This document shows, piece after piece, positions 52,448-61,105 of a stretch of 64,000 bases of DNA. Position numbers and translations under genes: made by a program. The DNA comes from Paenibacillus koleovorans NBRC 103111 (GTDB taxonomy: Bacteria > Bacillota > Bacilli > Paenibacillales > NBRC-103111). Location of the stretch: NCBI RefSeq assembly GCF_004000845.1, contig NZ_BIMA01000001.1:166998-230997 (forward strand). Reading direction: 5' to 3'. How positions within the stretch are numbered: position 1 is the stretch's first letter; each line of letters starts with the position of its first letter. Under the pieces are notes generated by a model. It saw only the letters and a list, made by a program, of their open reading frames with translations. It was not told where the DNA came from and made no database searches.

Positions 52448-53201
52448 GTGCCACACGTTCCTTTCGTTCGTTTGAATTCGCGACATCCTCCAGTGGGGGC
52501 ATCTGCTTCCCATATCGCGGCAAGTCCCGGCTTACGGGAGCCGCCCAGCGGATTCCGTTGGAGATCACACGCAGCACGTTAGGGTCGCGATAGGTAGGGT
52601 AAAGCTCGTGCCCCGGGCGGAAATAAAAAATTTTCCCCTGCCCCCGGTAGAAGCAGCAGCCGCTGCGGAACACGTTGCCACCCGCGAACCAGCTGGTCAA
52701 AACGACCTCATCCGGAGCCGGGATATCAAAAAATTCGCCGTACATTTCTTCCCGCTCCAGCTCGAAATAAGGGCCGACTCCTTCTACGATGGGATGGCCC
52801 GGCGCTACGACCCATAACCGCTCCTTTTCCCCGATGTCCCGGTAGAGCAATGCGCAGCTCGTGCCCATGAGCTTCTTGAACACCTTGGCGTAGTGGCTCG
52901 AATGCAGCGCGATCAAGCCCATGCCTCGCAGCACCCGCGCCGCCACCCTCTCTACGATCTCGTCCCTCACTTCCTTATGGGCCGTATGTCCCCACCAGAC
53001 CAGCACGTCCGTCTGCTCCAGCACCTCTTCGGTCAAGCCGTGCTCCGGCTCATCCAGCGTCGCCGTGCGGATCTCGAAGCTCCCGGTTAACCCGTCCGCT
53101 ATAGCCCGGTGCATCCCTTGCGGATAAATCTCTTGTACAACCGGCTTATTCCGCTCATGCCGATATTCGTTCCAGATGGTGACCCGAATCGTCCCGTCCA
53201 T
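52440..53201 (-). CDS. ThuA-like domain protein
   Basis: The 253-residue protein matches the ThuA (trehalose utilisation) class I glutamine amidotransferase-like fold: [24 protein letters not shown] and the [16 protein letters not shown] helix. In Rhizobium ThuA and the MocA-type ThuB act together on imported disaccharides, giving 3-keto derivatives, and the adjacent oxidoreductase fits that partnership. Overlaps the oxidoreductase by eight bases. Confidence 0.88.
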   Translation of the reverse strand: MDGTIRVTIWNEYRHERNKPVVQEIYPQGMHRAIADGLTGSFEIRTATLDEPEHGLTEEVLEQTDVLVWWGHTAHKEVRDEIVERVAARVLRGMGLIALHSSHYAKVFKKLMGTSCALLYRDIGEKERLWVVAPGHPIVEGVGPYFELEREEMYGEFFDIPAPDEVVLTSWFAGGNVFRSGCCFYRGQGKIFYFRPGHELYPTYRDPNVLRVISNGIRWAAPVSRDLPRYGKQMPPLEDVANSNERKERVAHE

Positions 53202-53224
53202 CCTCTTTTCCCCCTGTCCTTTAC

Positions 53225-54109
53225 TTAGCCTTTAACAGCCCCTATTGTCATGCCTTTCACGAAATACTTTTGCAGGAAGGCGAATAAGAACATCACAGGC
53301 AGCGATGTCAACACCATCATGGCGTACATGATCGCGTCGGTCGGCACCTCGGAAGGATTCAACGGGTTGCCGCTTGGATCCACAACGGAGCTTCGCATCA
53401 ATTCGATATAAGCGGTTATATTTTTCAAGATCAATTGGATCGGGTACTTGGAGCTGCTGTCGATATACAATATCGCGTGAAACGTTTCATTCCAGTAATT
53501 CAACGTCATCATCAAAGCGAGCGTAGCCAGAGCGGGTTTAGACAGCGGCAAGATGATGCTCCAATAGGTCCGCATGTCCGAAGCCCCGTCAATCTTGGCC
53601 GACTCCACTAGAGCAGACGGGATCTCCTGGAAAAATACGCGCAGCAGGAAGATGTGGAAGGGAGCCGCAATCACAGGCACGATCAAAGCGATCAAGCTGT
53701 CCTTCAAATGCAGGTATTGAACGACAAGGATGTACAAGGGGACCATCCCGCCACTGAAGATCATCGTCACGAAAATATAAAACGAGATGATCCCGCGGAA
53801 CCGGAAATCGCGCCGCGCCAAAGGATAGGCGATCATGGATGTGACCAACAAATTCAATATTGTTCCGAACCCGACAATGATGAACGAATTTTTATAGCCG
53901 GTGAACAGCGTGAAAGGATCTTGGAAAATGTACTTGTATGCATCCAAAGAGAAGTCCTTGGGAATGATCCGGTAGCCGAAGGTTTGAATGGTCGACCCCT
54001 CTGTCACGGAAACCGAGATTGTCAAAATCATAGGCAGCAAACACATCGCGCAGAACAAAAGGAGACAAATGTGCGCCACCGTCTGCAAGGTATTGTTCGT
54101 TCGTTTCAT
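53225..54109 (-). CDS. carbohydrate ABC transporter permease (LplC type)
   Basis: The 294-residue permease has six helices and the EAA loop [23 protein letters not shown]. The sequence begins like LplC ([31 protein letters not shown]). ATG 54109 is preferred over GTG 54121, with AAGGGG upstream. It is next to the LplB-type gene and 23 bases before the ThuA gene, so transport and catabolism are co-expressed. Confidence 0.92.
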   Translation of the reverse strand: MKRTNNTLQTVAHICLLLFCAMCLLPMILTISVSVTEGSTIQTFGYRIIPKDFSLDAYKYIFQDPFTLFTGYKNSFIIVGFGTILNLLVTSMIAYPLARRDFRFRGIISFYIFVTMIFSGGMVPLYILVVQYLHLKDSLIALIVPVIAAPFHIFLLRVFFQEIPSALVESAKIDGASDMRTYWSIILPLSKPALATLALMMTLNYWNETFHAILYIDSSSKYPIQLILKNITAYIELMRSSVVDPSGNPLNPSEVPTDAIMYAMMVLTSLPVMFLFAFLQKYFVKGMTIGAVKG

Positions 54110-54129
54110 CGCATCTGGCACCCCTTGTC

Positions 54130-55059
54130 CTAGAACAGTCCGTATTCTTTGTTAAAACGTTTGGCAAGCTGGTTCGTGCCGATGATCAGCAGGAACCCGA
54201 CCACCGATTGGAAAACCCCCACCGCCGCGCTCATCCCGAAATCCCCGTGTACGGTCAATGCTCGGAATACATAAGTATCGAGAACGTCGGTGACCGGATA
54301 AAGCATACTGACATTCCGCGGCACGAAATAGAACAAGCCGAAATCCGCGTTCAGAATATGACCGATGGACAAAATGCTCAGCATGACGATCATGGGCATC
54401 AGGAAAGGAAGCGAGATGTGGCGGATCGATTGCAGCTTCGAGGCTCCGTCGATCTCGGCCGCTTCGAATTGCTCCCTCTCGATGCTCATCAAGGCGGAGT
54501 AGTAGATCAAGCTCCCGAAGCCCGTGCCCTTCCAGATGCCGACCAGCGGGAGGATGATCAGCCAATACCAGGGCTCAGAGTAAAAGGCGACCTCATGGCC
54601 CGTCACTTGCTTGATCAAGACGCTCAGCATTCCCGTCGATGGGTTCAACAGGGTCGTCAGCATCAGCCCCACCAGGACCCAAGAGAAAAAATAAGGGAAA
54701 AACATGACCGATTGGTACACCTTGAGCGCTTTTTTGCTGGTGATCTCATACAGCATCAGCGCGAAAAACACGCTCGCCAGCAGCTCCGTGACGATCAGGA
54801 TGGCATTCAGTCCGATCGTGTTCCTCAGGATTTTCCAGGCATTGATGGATTTGAAGAAAAACTCGAAATTGGTGAAGCCGTTCCATTCGCTCCCGAGAAT
54901 TCCCTTGATCGGCACGTAATCCTTGAAGGCGATGACGATACCGAACATGGGCAGATAGGAAAATATAAAAATTTTGATGATGGCCGGCAGCGACATAAAA
55001 ATCAAATGCCGGTCTTCTTTGATGTGCTTCAGCTTGGTTCGGATTGCTTTTGCTTTCAT
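54130..55059 (-). CDS. carbohydrate ABC transporter permease (LplB type)
   Basis: The 309-residue permease has six membrane segments and the EAA loop QFEAAEIDGASKLQSIRHISLP. The start KAKAIRTKLKHIKEDRHLIFMSLPAIIKIFIFSYLPMFGIVIAFKDY is typical of the LplB group. ATG 55059 is chosen, with AGGAG about 9 bases upstream; the longer frame to 55119 is possible. First gene of the permease-ThuA-oxidoreductase-amidohydrolase-Rieske unit. Confidence 0.9.
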   Translation of the reverse strand: MKAKAIRTKLKHIKEDRHLIFMSLPAIIKIFIFSYLPMFGIVIAFKDYVPIKGILGSEWNGFTNFEFFFKSINAWKILRNTIGLNAILIVTELLASVFFALMLYEITSKKALKVYQSVMFFPYFFSWVLVGLMLTTLLNPSTGMLSVLIKQVTGHEVAFYSEPWYWLIILPLVGIWKGTGFGSLIYYSALMSIEREQFEAAEIDGASKLQSIRHISLPFLMPMIVMLSILSIGHILNADFGLFYFVPRNVSMLYPVTDVLDTYVFRALTVHGDFGMSAAVGVFQSVVGFLLIIGTNQLAKRFNKEYGLF

Positions 55060-55436
55060 AACCCTACGCTCCTGTTCCCCTCTACTGGTCTCGTTGTCGC
55101 GAATTCGCATCGCGTTCACTTCAACGGCTTAAGTATAGGCGGCAACAGCAGCCGAAAAATAGTTCAAATACGTCTAAACGGGCTTCAAAAACAGCGTTCC
55201 TGAGGTGCGCAGGCGTACATGTTCAGTTCGACGCGTGGGGAGGGTAGTCAGAGGGGTTCCGGCCGCTGTTGAAATCTTGTGATTCTGATTGGAAATGAGT
55301 TAAGGTTAGCACAAGATATCAAAGGCGGACACTTCGCTCCTCCACTCCCTCTGCCAGCCCTCTTCGGTTCTGCTTTGGTGCTTGACGCTACTTCTCCAAG
55401 ATTTCCCACGTTCTGATTTCCCGCATATTCACCCAT

Positions 55437-55612
55437 TCTTTTAACAAACTCATCCCCCGCTAATACCCGTAACAGGTTTGCTATTAACGAATATCCGTTT
55501 GTTATGCGGCCGTCCGCCGATTTCACCCGAAATATAGCAAACTTAAGTTTGTTATTAGCCAACTTTTGTTCTCTGGCCCTGTTTGCACCAACCTGCCATA
55601 CTTGAAACGGAT
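55437..55612. repeat. TAACAAACTT-rich dispersed repeat, copy A
   Basis: Shares with the region 63725-63895 the ordered blocks CCGCTAAT, TTTGCTA(A/T)TAACGAATATCCG, TTATGCGGC, CCCGATTTCACCCGAAATATA, and TTTTGCACCAACCTGCCA-like sequence, about 80 percent by eye. A looser third copy is at 55725-55880. Confidence 0.8.
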
Positions 55613-55630
55613 TACTTGAGCAACCTGCCA

Positions 55631-55670
55631 TCTCATCCAACCTCATTCAACCTCATTCAACCTCATTCAA
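55631..55670. repeat. tandem 10-bp repeat
   Basis: CCTCATTCAA occurs three times in tandem (55641-55670), preceded by the degenerate TCTCATCCAA. Confidence 0.85.
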
Positions 55671-55724
55671 CTCCCTCACACGGCCTCTCTCACGCCACAG
55701 CAGCATAGTCAACTAGAATTAGCG

Positions 55725-55880
55725 AATCAGAGTTAGTTAATAACAAACTTTTATTTGCCGATTTCTGCCCTGTACGCTGAACTCTCAGACATAACAAACC
55801 AATATCCGCAATTAACAAACTCGCAGCAGTTATTTACGGAACCTAAGTTTGTTATTGACACACAACTCCCCGTCCAAGTG
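55725..55880. repeat. TAACAAACTT-rich dispersed repeat, diverged copy
   Basis: Contains GTTAATAACAAACTTTTATT, AACCAATATCCGCAATTAAC and AAGTTTGTTATTGACAC, the recurring words of copy A, in a rearranged order. Confidence 0.5.
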
Positions 55881-55964
55881 TCGATTTTAGCAGAGTTAGT
55901 CCGTTTCGAGTACATGGCCTGCGGCGGGCGAGTGAGGGTAAAGTAGTTGTCACCCGTGGAACAA

Positions 55965-55992
55965 CAAAAAAACCGCCAGAGTGCTGACGGTT
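55965..55992 (-). terminator. terminator of the AraC-type sensor-regulator gene
   Basis: On the minus strand AACCGTCA and TGGCGGTT (with one G-U) enclose GCACTC, followed by T5-7. It lies 36 bases after the stop. Confidence 0.75.
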
Positions 55993-56027
55993 CGTTCGAG
56001 CCGGTGCTTCGGAGCGGTCTGTGAGTT

Positions 56028-58298
56028 TCACTTCCCCTCCGTAAGGTGGAGGCTCCTGTATTCGTTCGGCGTGATGCCATTGTACTTCTTGAACAAGGTG
56101 TAGAAATAGTTGATGTTGACAAAGCCGCTTCGCTGCGCGATTTCCTGCACGGAGTACTCGGACCGCTCAAGCCACTCCTTGGCCCTCTCCATCCGATATC
56201 GGTTGATGTTGTCCCCCAGCGATTCTCCGGACGCTTTCTTGTACAATGTCCTCAAGTATTTGGCCGAGATGCCGAAGTGCTCCGCCATCAGCTCCGGGCT
56301 GAGGTTGGGGTTGGCGTATTCCTTCTCCAACAGCTCCGTGACATGATCCATGATTCCGCTGTAACGCTCTTGCCGTTTCACCGTCTCAAGCGATCGGGTC
56401 AGTAGCTCATAGATACCCTCGAACAGCTCCTGCACCTTGCCGGTAATCTCCTCTAGCGTCTCGTATTGCGTAATGCGATTGGCGATCTCGATAAAGGGGA
56501 CATAATCGATTTCGTCGGCGAATACGCTGTTTTTCTTCAAGTATTCTTTCGTGGATAGGGCCAATTGAAGGATCGTCGTCTGCAGGGCTCTAATCGAGTA
56601 TCCGCGCAAGCCGTCCATCAGGCGGGTGCAGCCGGCAAGCATGGCTTCCTTGTCGCCTGCCTTAAGCTGCTCCAGCAGCTCGGCCAGCAACGTTTCGGGA
56701 AACACGAATTCCTTTTTCTTCATCTCCTTGATACTGGAAACGTACAGCACCGACCTCGGTCCGTAAAACAAACGATAGTCCAGCGTCTCTTTGCCAAGGG
56801 CGACGCTCCCTGGAATTTCGGCGAACTCGTCCAGCCAATCGCCCAGCGCAACCGAAAGCGATACACCCAAAAATTGCTGGGCCTTCTCCTGGATTTCCTT
56901 GACCAGTCCCTCCATCTTGACTGTAAAGGCTTCGTCGTCGCCGGAGCTCAGGTTGAATAAAATGCCGAAGTATCCGTCTCCGAGCTCCACGGCTTCGTGC
57001 ACGAGCTTCGGCCCCGTCAACTCGCCTATGATATTAATAAGGCCGTAGGAAAGTAAGGCCCGGTCCTCCAGTGAATACTTGAGGCAAAAGTCGGCATAGC
57101 GGTCGATTCGGAGGACAAGGGTCATGAAGCTCTGGTCCAGGTCGAAGACAATGCCATAGCGGGCAAAGCCTCGCTTCAACAGCCCCTCCTCCATTTCCCG
57201 TGTAGCCAACGTGCGCAGGTAACGCTGTTTTTTCTCGTAACCGGCGTCCTTCTCGGCTATATATTTTTTCTCCAGCTCCTTCATTCTCCGGTTGAAGAAG
57301 CCGTACACCGCCCTCGATAGGAACATAACGGCCAGTACGGACACGATGGTCACGAGCACGAAAATAACCAGCGTCACGAGCAGCAGCCGCTTCAGCTTGC
57401 CGGACACGGACTCATAAGGCGTGAAACGGATATATTTCCAGTCCAGAACCCCGGATTTTACATACGAAATCAGTACCTTTTTGTTCTCCATCGATTTCAC
57501 GATAAAACCCGTTTGGCTGCTCCCCGTCAGGATCGAGGAGAAATCCATGTACCGATTGAGGTTGTCCAAATACTCGAACCGTTCGTTGCTCAGGGTGATC
57601 AACCCGCTGGAATCCACGATGACCGTCTCAACGCTCGTTTCCGGGTTCATGGACTCGATCGTATTCTTCATCCATTCCTGGGAGACATTCAGAATAATTG
57701 CGCTGTTGATCGTTTCTCTGTTGCCTTCCACGAACACGAACGAATAGACGTTGTCCATAAGCTGGAAACCGCCGACCGTGTTCGTGTAATTCACGGGGCT
57801 CGGGATTCTTCTCGCGAGCGGACGCAAGTTTTGCACTTGCCCTGCATTCAATCGGCTTATGATATCTTGGTCCGGAAAGGAAGAGAGCGGGAAAGCTTTG
57901 CCGTCGTAGTACACTTTCTCCGCCTTCTTGTTGTAGATGTAAATGGAATTTACAAGAGGCATATTAATGTTGACGATCCCTACCTGCCGCAGCAGGGAGG
58001 CCGCCTCCAGCTCTTCCAAATCCGTATAGTTCATGAGCGTCAATACTGCAGGGTTCAGATAAAGCTGCTGCAGCGTTTGCTTGGCTGCCTCGAACATGAA
58101 ATTCGTGCTGTAGCTGATCTGGGACAATTCTTCCACCGTATGCTTCTGCACAAGGTTAACGGCATGGCGCTCGTAATTCACGTACATGGAGGAGGACATG
58201 GCGACATTCGTCGCCAGGACGACAATAACGAAGGATAGCAATATTTTCACATAGCTGGTCATGGCCAATCTCTTCTTGTGTCCTGCGAATGTAAACAT
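56028..58298 (-). CDS. membrane-anchored AraC-family regulator with extracellular sensor
   Basis: The 756-residue protein has a helix near 15-38, a long extracellular region (to about 290), a second helix (RLLLVTLVIFVLVTIVSVLAVMFL), a coiled-coil and degenerate middle domain, and a C-terminal AraC HTH pair (LSPELMAEHFGISAKYLRTLYKKASGESLGDNINRYRMERAKEWL and IAQRSGFVNINYFYTLFKKYNGITPNEYR). It acts as a one-component regulator: ligand outside, DNA binding inside. It lies between the binding-protein gene and the permease genes it likely controls. Start 58298 follows AAGGGGGC. Confidence 0.9.
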   Translation of the reverse strand: MFTFAGHKKRLAMTSYVKILLSFVIVVLATNVAMSSSMYVNYERHAVNLVQKHTVEELSQISYSTNFMFEAAKQTLQQLYLNPAVLTLMNYTDLEELEAASLLRQVGIVNINMPLVNSIYIYNKKAEKVYYDGKAFPLSSFPDQDIISRLNAGQVQNLRPLARRIPSPVNYTNTVGGFQLMDNVYSFVFVEGNRETINSAIILNVSQEWMKNTIESMNPETSVETVIVDSSGLITLSNERFEYLDNLNRYMDFSSILTGSSQTGFIVKSMENKKVLISYVKSGVLDWKYIRFTPYESVSGKLKRLLLVTLVIFVLVTIVSVLAVMFLSRAVYGFFNRRMKELEKKYIAEKDAGYEKKQRYLRTLATREMEEGLLKRGFARYGIVFDLDQSFMTLVLRIDRYADFCLKYSLEDRALLSYGLINIIGELTGPKLVHEAVELGDGYFGILFNLSSGDDEAFTVKMEGLVKEIQEKAQQFLGVSLSVALGDWLDEFAEIPGSVALGKETLDYRLFYGPRSVLYVSSIKEMKKKEFVFPETLLAELLEQLKAGDKEAMLAGCTRLMDGLRGYSIRALQTTILQLALSTKEYLKKNSVFADEIDYVPFIEIANRITQYETLEEITGKVQELFEGIYELLTRSLETVKRQERYSGIMDHVTELLEKEYANPNLSPELMAEHFGISAKYLRTLYKKASGESLGDNINRYRMERAKEWLERSEYSVQEIAQRSGFVNINYFYTLFKKYNGITPNEYRSLHLTEGK

Positions 58299-58410
58299 TG
58301 CTGCCCCCTTCTTCCTGCGCACTTGCATTGCTGCCTAGTCATAATACGACAAGAAAGCTCCACAATGGAATGTGGAGACTGCCTTGCCCTATTGCTTTAG
58401 TATTCCCGTT

Positions 58411-59928
58411 TTATTTCTTCTGGGCGACAAAGGCATCGATTTGCTTTTGCTTCTCCGCCATCACTTTATCGATCCCGGCCGTCTTCAGCTTCGCCAAGAA
58501 CTCGGTATATACCTTTTCTGTATCCGCTCTGTACATCCCCGTGTTGAAGTTCGCCTTGTATTCGTTAATGATCGCCGCGGTATTGGCAATTTCGGTCTTG
58601 ACCGGATCCGGGCTGAAATTGAAGCCGTAGATCGTGGAGACGGTAGCCGAATCGTTCAGCGCCTTCGTCTGCACCCATACATCGTCCGTCTGCTCTCCCT
58701 TTACGAAGGAGTTGAACTGGTTGCCGTACATCCAGCCAGGTGCCGGACCATACTTGGAGGTAGGCAGGGATTCGATTCGGTTGTCACCGATCTTTTTGTA
58801 ATCGATGCCTTCGAGGCCCCAGACAAACAGGTTGTACAGCTCCTTATCCGTGTTCAGCAGCTCGATGAACATCACGGCGCGTTCCGGATTCTTGGAGGTT
58901 GTGGAGACGGCCGTCATCGTAGCGATGGCATTAGGCGTCGTCAGCATCGCTTGGCCAAACGGAATCACGTATTGTTCGGCTTTGTACGTCGTCTTTAAGG
59001 ATTCTTCTATGCCGGGCATCAACGTGGCGATCGCCGAAGCGGCGTATTTGGAGGAATCGAAGGTCGGTCGGGTCAAAGCGTCCTTGGCAATCAAACCTTT
59101 GGCTTGAAAATCTCTCATCGTCAGGATGAAGTCCTTGAATTCCGGCGTATCGTATTCATTAAATACCTTCGGGTTTTTCTCCGTCGATTTCACGATACCC
59201 GGCACGTCTGTTCCACCGATCGTTTCCCATTGATATTGGGGATAGAAGTAGCTGAACACGTGATTTTTCATTTGGGCGTTGTACAGCTGATCGGTTTTGT
59301 CCGCGGGCTCGCCCGCTTTGATTTTCTCCAGCAATGGAGTGAGGTCAGAGAGCTTCTTGACGGTTTTCGGATCGAAGCCATACTTGTCGGCCAACGGCTT
59401 GGAGAAGCTGACCCCGGTTTGGCGGGCGAAAATTTGCTGGTTGATGCTGGCGTAAATTTTGCCGTTCACCTTGGCCGCTTCCCAGAGCTGCGGCTTGAAT
59501 TGGGCGTAGGTCTTCGGCGCATACTTCGGCAGCAGCGTCGTGAGATCCACGAAGGAGCCTTTGGCAGCGTTGTCATAATAGTTCAAGTAAGAAGGAGAAG
59601 TGAAAGCCAGATCAAATTCTTCCTGGGCATTAATCATGATCGTCATCTTCTGCGTGTAATCGCCGTTGTTCGGGATTTTCATAAAATCCACGGTTGCGTT
59701 CAGCTTCTCTTTGATGATCTTGTTCATCGCGTCATAGACGTCTTGATCCCCAGGTTTTGCCGCGCCGTAAAAATAGTACTTTAGCTTAACGGGCTTTAAT
59801 TCCTCTTTCACGGCCGACGACGACTGCGGCGCCGATAGCGTTTCGGACTCTCCTTTCCCGCAACCGCTCAGGATTACGGAAGTCGCAAACGAGACTAGCA
59901 GGATGGAACGGAACGATTTGGTCAACAT
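58411..59928 (-). CDS. ABC transporter solute-binding lipoprotein (LplA type)
   Basis: The 505-residue binding protein has a lipoprotein signal (FRSILLVSFATSVILSGC) and the DUF3502-like C-terminal features of LplA-type proteins (NPERAVMFIELLNTDKELYNLFVWGLEGIDYKKIG). It captures a glycan fragment. It is the partner of the LplBC permeases 3.3 kb downstream. ATG 59928 is chosen before the signal peptide; ATG 59952 is an alternative. Confidence 0.92.
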   Translation of the reverse strand: MLTKSFRSILLVSFATSVILSGCGKGESETLSAPQSSSAVKEELKPVKLKYYFYGAAKPGDQDVYDAMNKIIKEKLNATVDFMKIPNNGDYTQKMTIMINAQEEFDLAFTSPSYLNYYDNAAKGSFVDLTTLLPKYAPKTYAQFKPQLWEAAKVNGKIYASINQQIFARQTGVSFSKPLADKYGFDPKTVKKLSDLTPLLEKIKAGEPADKTDQLYNAQMKNHVFSYFYPQYQWETIGGTDVPGIVKSTEKNPKVFNEYDTPEFKDFILTMRDFQAKGLIAKDALTRPTFDSSKYAASAIATLMPGIEESLKTTYKAEQYVIPFGQAMLTTPNAIATMTAVSTTSKNPERAVMFIELLNTDKELYNLFVWGLEGIDYKKIGDNRIESLPTSKYGPAPGWMYGNQFNSFVKGEQTDDVWVQTKALNDSATVSTIYGFNFSPDPVKTEIANTAAIINEYKANFNTGMYRADTEKVYTEFLAKLKTAGIDKVMAEKQKQIDAFVAQKK

Positions 59929-60103
59929 GGTGCTGCATACCCCTCTTCTCATAGTGTTGACTGCCTGACTTTACGGTTTCACTATAGAACGTCGAGATCG
60001 CCCGGGGAAACTGCAATATCGTCTGAAATCGCTATAATTTCGGCGTGACAACCGGAATGTTCCGAATTTGAAGCCGGCATGGATCGAAACTAAACAACCT
60101 CGC

Positions 60104-60943
60104 TCATACGAATTTGCTTGGAGGAACCTTGTAATGCTTCTTAAACGCCTTAGAAAAGGAGTAGGGATCCGGATACCCCAACAGAGCGCTGATTTGCTGG
60201 ATGGAATAACGCCCGCTGTAGATCATTTCGCGCGCGCGGTTCATCCTGAGCTGATAAATGAATTGGCCCGGGGTAACGCCTAATGCTTGCTTGAAGTAGC
60301 GAATAAAATATTTCTCCGACATCCCGGCGACGTCGGCCAGCTCTTCGATCCGGATGGGCCGGTGCAGGTTGTTCCGTACATAATCAATGGTCGCCCGCAG
60401 CAGGAGCAGACGACCGGCATGGACCTGCCGCGCGCCATCGACCGCGAGCTCTCCCTTATATTCCCCGGCTCCATAAGCCTCCATGATACGGGCCATCAGC
60501 AACAGGAGGTAGCCCTTCAACCGCATCCCCGACATGCCGCTCGCATGTTGATGGGTTCGAAACAGATGCCGCAGCCGTTCCGTCTCCTCCTGGACAAGCC
60601 GTGCAGGCACTACGCCGCAAAGGGGAAACGAATCCAGAATCCGCTTCTGTTCCCCCAGCCCGAAGTCGAAGTGCATATAAATAAAACGGCACGGCGTCTC
60701 GCCGTTCGCTGCCGTGTACGCGAGATGCGGATAAAACAGCACCAAATCGCCGGGCAAAGCCGTGTGCATGTATTCCCCAACGCTCAATTGGACCGCTCCC
60801 TCCTCGATCAGCCACAGATCGTAGTTGAGATGCGACTTGCTCTCCATCCAACCGGCGGGATGAAGAACGGTATTACAGGAAGTAATGCGAAGCGTGACAT
60901 GCTCCGACAGGTCATTGAAGAGATCCGTTCCATTCATCGCCAT
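60104..60943 (-). CDS. AraC-family transcriptional regulator with cupin domain
   Basis: The 279-residue protein has an N-terminal AraC-type beta-barrel for sugar sensing (YDLWLIEEGAVQLSVGEYMHTALPGDLVLFYPHLAYT) and a C-terminal double HTH (IRIEELADVAGMSEKYFIRYFKQALGVTPGQFIYQLRMNRAREMI and ISALLGYPDPYSFSKAFKKHYKVPPSKF). It is divergent from the GH4 gene and likely controls it. It may also control the binding-protein operon next door. Confidence 0.9.
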   Translation of the reverse strand: MAMNGTDLFNDLSEHVTLRITSCNTVLHPAGWMESKSHLNYDLWLIEEGAVQLSVGEYMHTALPGDLVLFYPHLAYTAANGETPCRFIYMHFDFGLGEQKRILDSFPLCGVVPARLVQEETERLRHLFRTHQHASGMSGMRLKGYLLLLMARIMEAYGAGEYKGELAVDGARQVHAGRLLLLRATIDYVRNNLHRPIRIEELADVAGMSEKYFIRYFKQALGVTPGQFIYQLRMNRAREMIYSGRYSIQQISALLGYPDPYSFSKAFKKHYKVPPSKFV

Positions 60944-61046
60944 ATCTCCATACTTTTATCCATTTCTTCTCCCAGACCGTAATAGATGCGGGAAGTGGAA
61001 TATTCCATAATCGTACTATTTGACATCAAGTAGGAACTTTCCTGCA

Positions 61047-61074
61047 TTTTCACTCCTCGGGGTTCTTTTATAAT
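61047..61074 (+). promoter_or_regulatory. candidate promoter of the GH4 gene
   Basis: TTTTCA (61047-61052), 16 bases, TATAAT (61069-61074). A palindrome GGAATATTCC lies near 60993, between it and the divergent AraC gene. A perfect -10 with a weak -35 fits activation by an AraC-type protein. Confidence 0.5.
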
Positions 61075-61105
61075 GAAGGCATACCCTTGATTGGAGGAGA
61101 TTGTC

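Larger units (their letters stand above)
55060..56027. other. 968-bp gene-free region with dispersed repeats
   Basis: Besides the listed repeats and terminator, it holds a possible minus-strand -10 box (TATACT, 55137-55132) for the permease operon, without a clear -35 box. An open frame across 55248-55646 coincides with the repeat and is not called as a gene. Confidence 0.6.

Noticed and set aside
55248..55646. 132-codon minus-strand frame
   Set aside because: Coincides with a dispersed repeat and has no ribosome site. The matching frame at 63645-63893 is the second repeat copy. Kept as a repeat.
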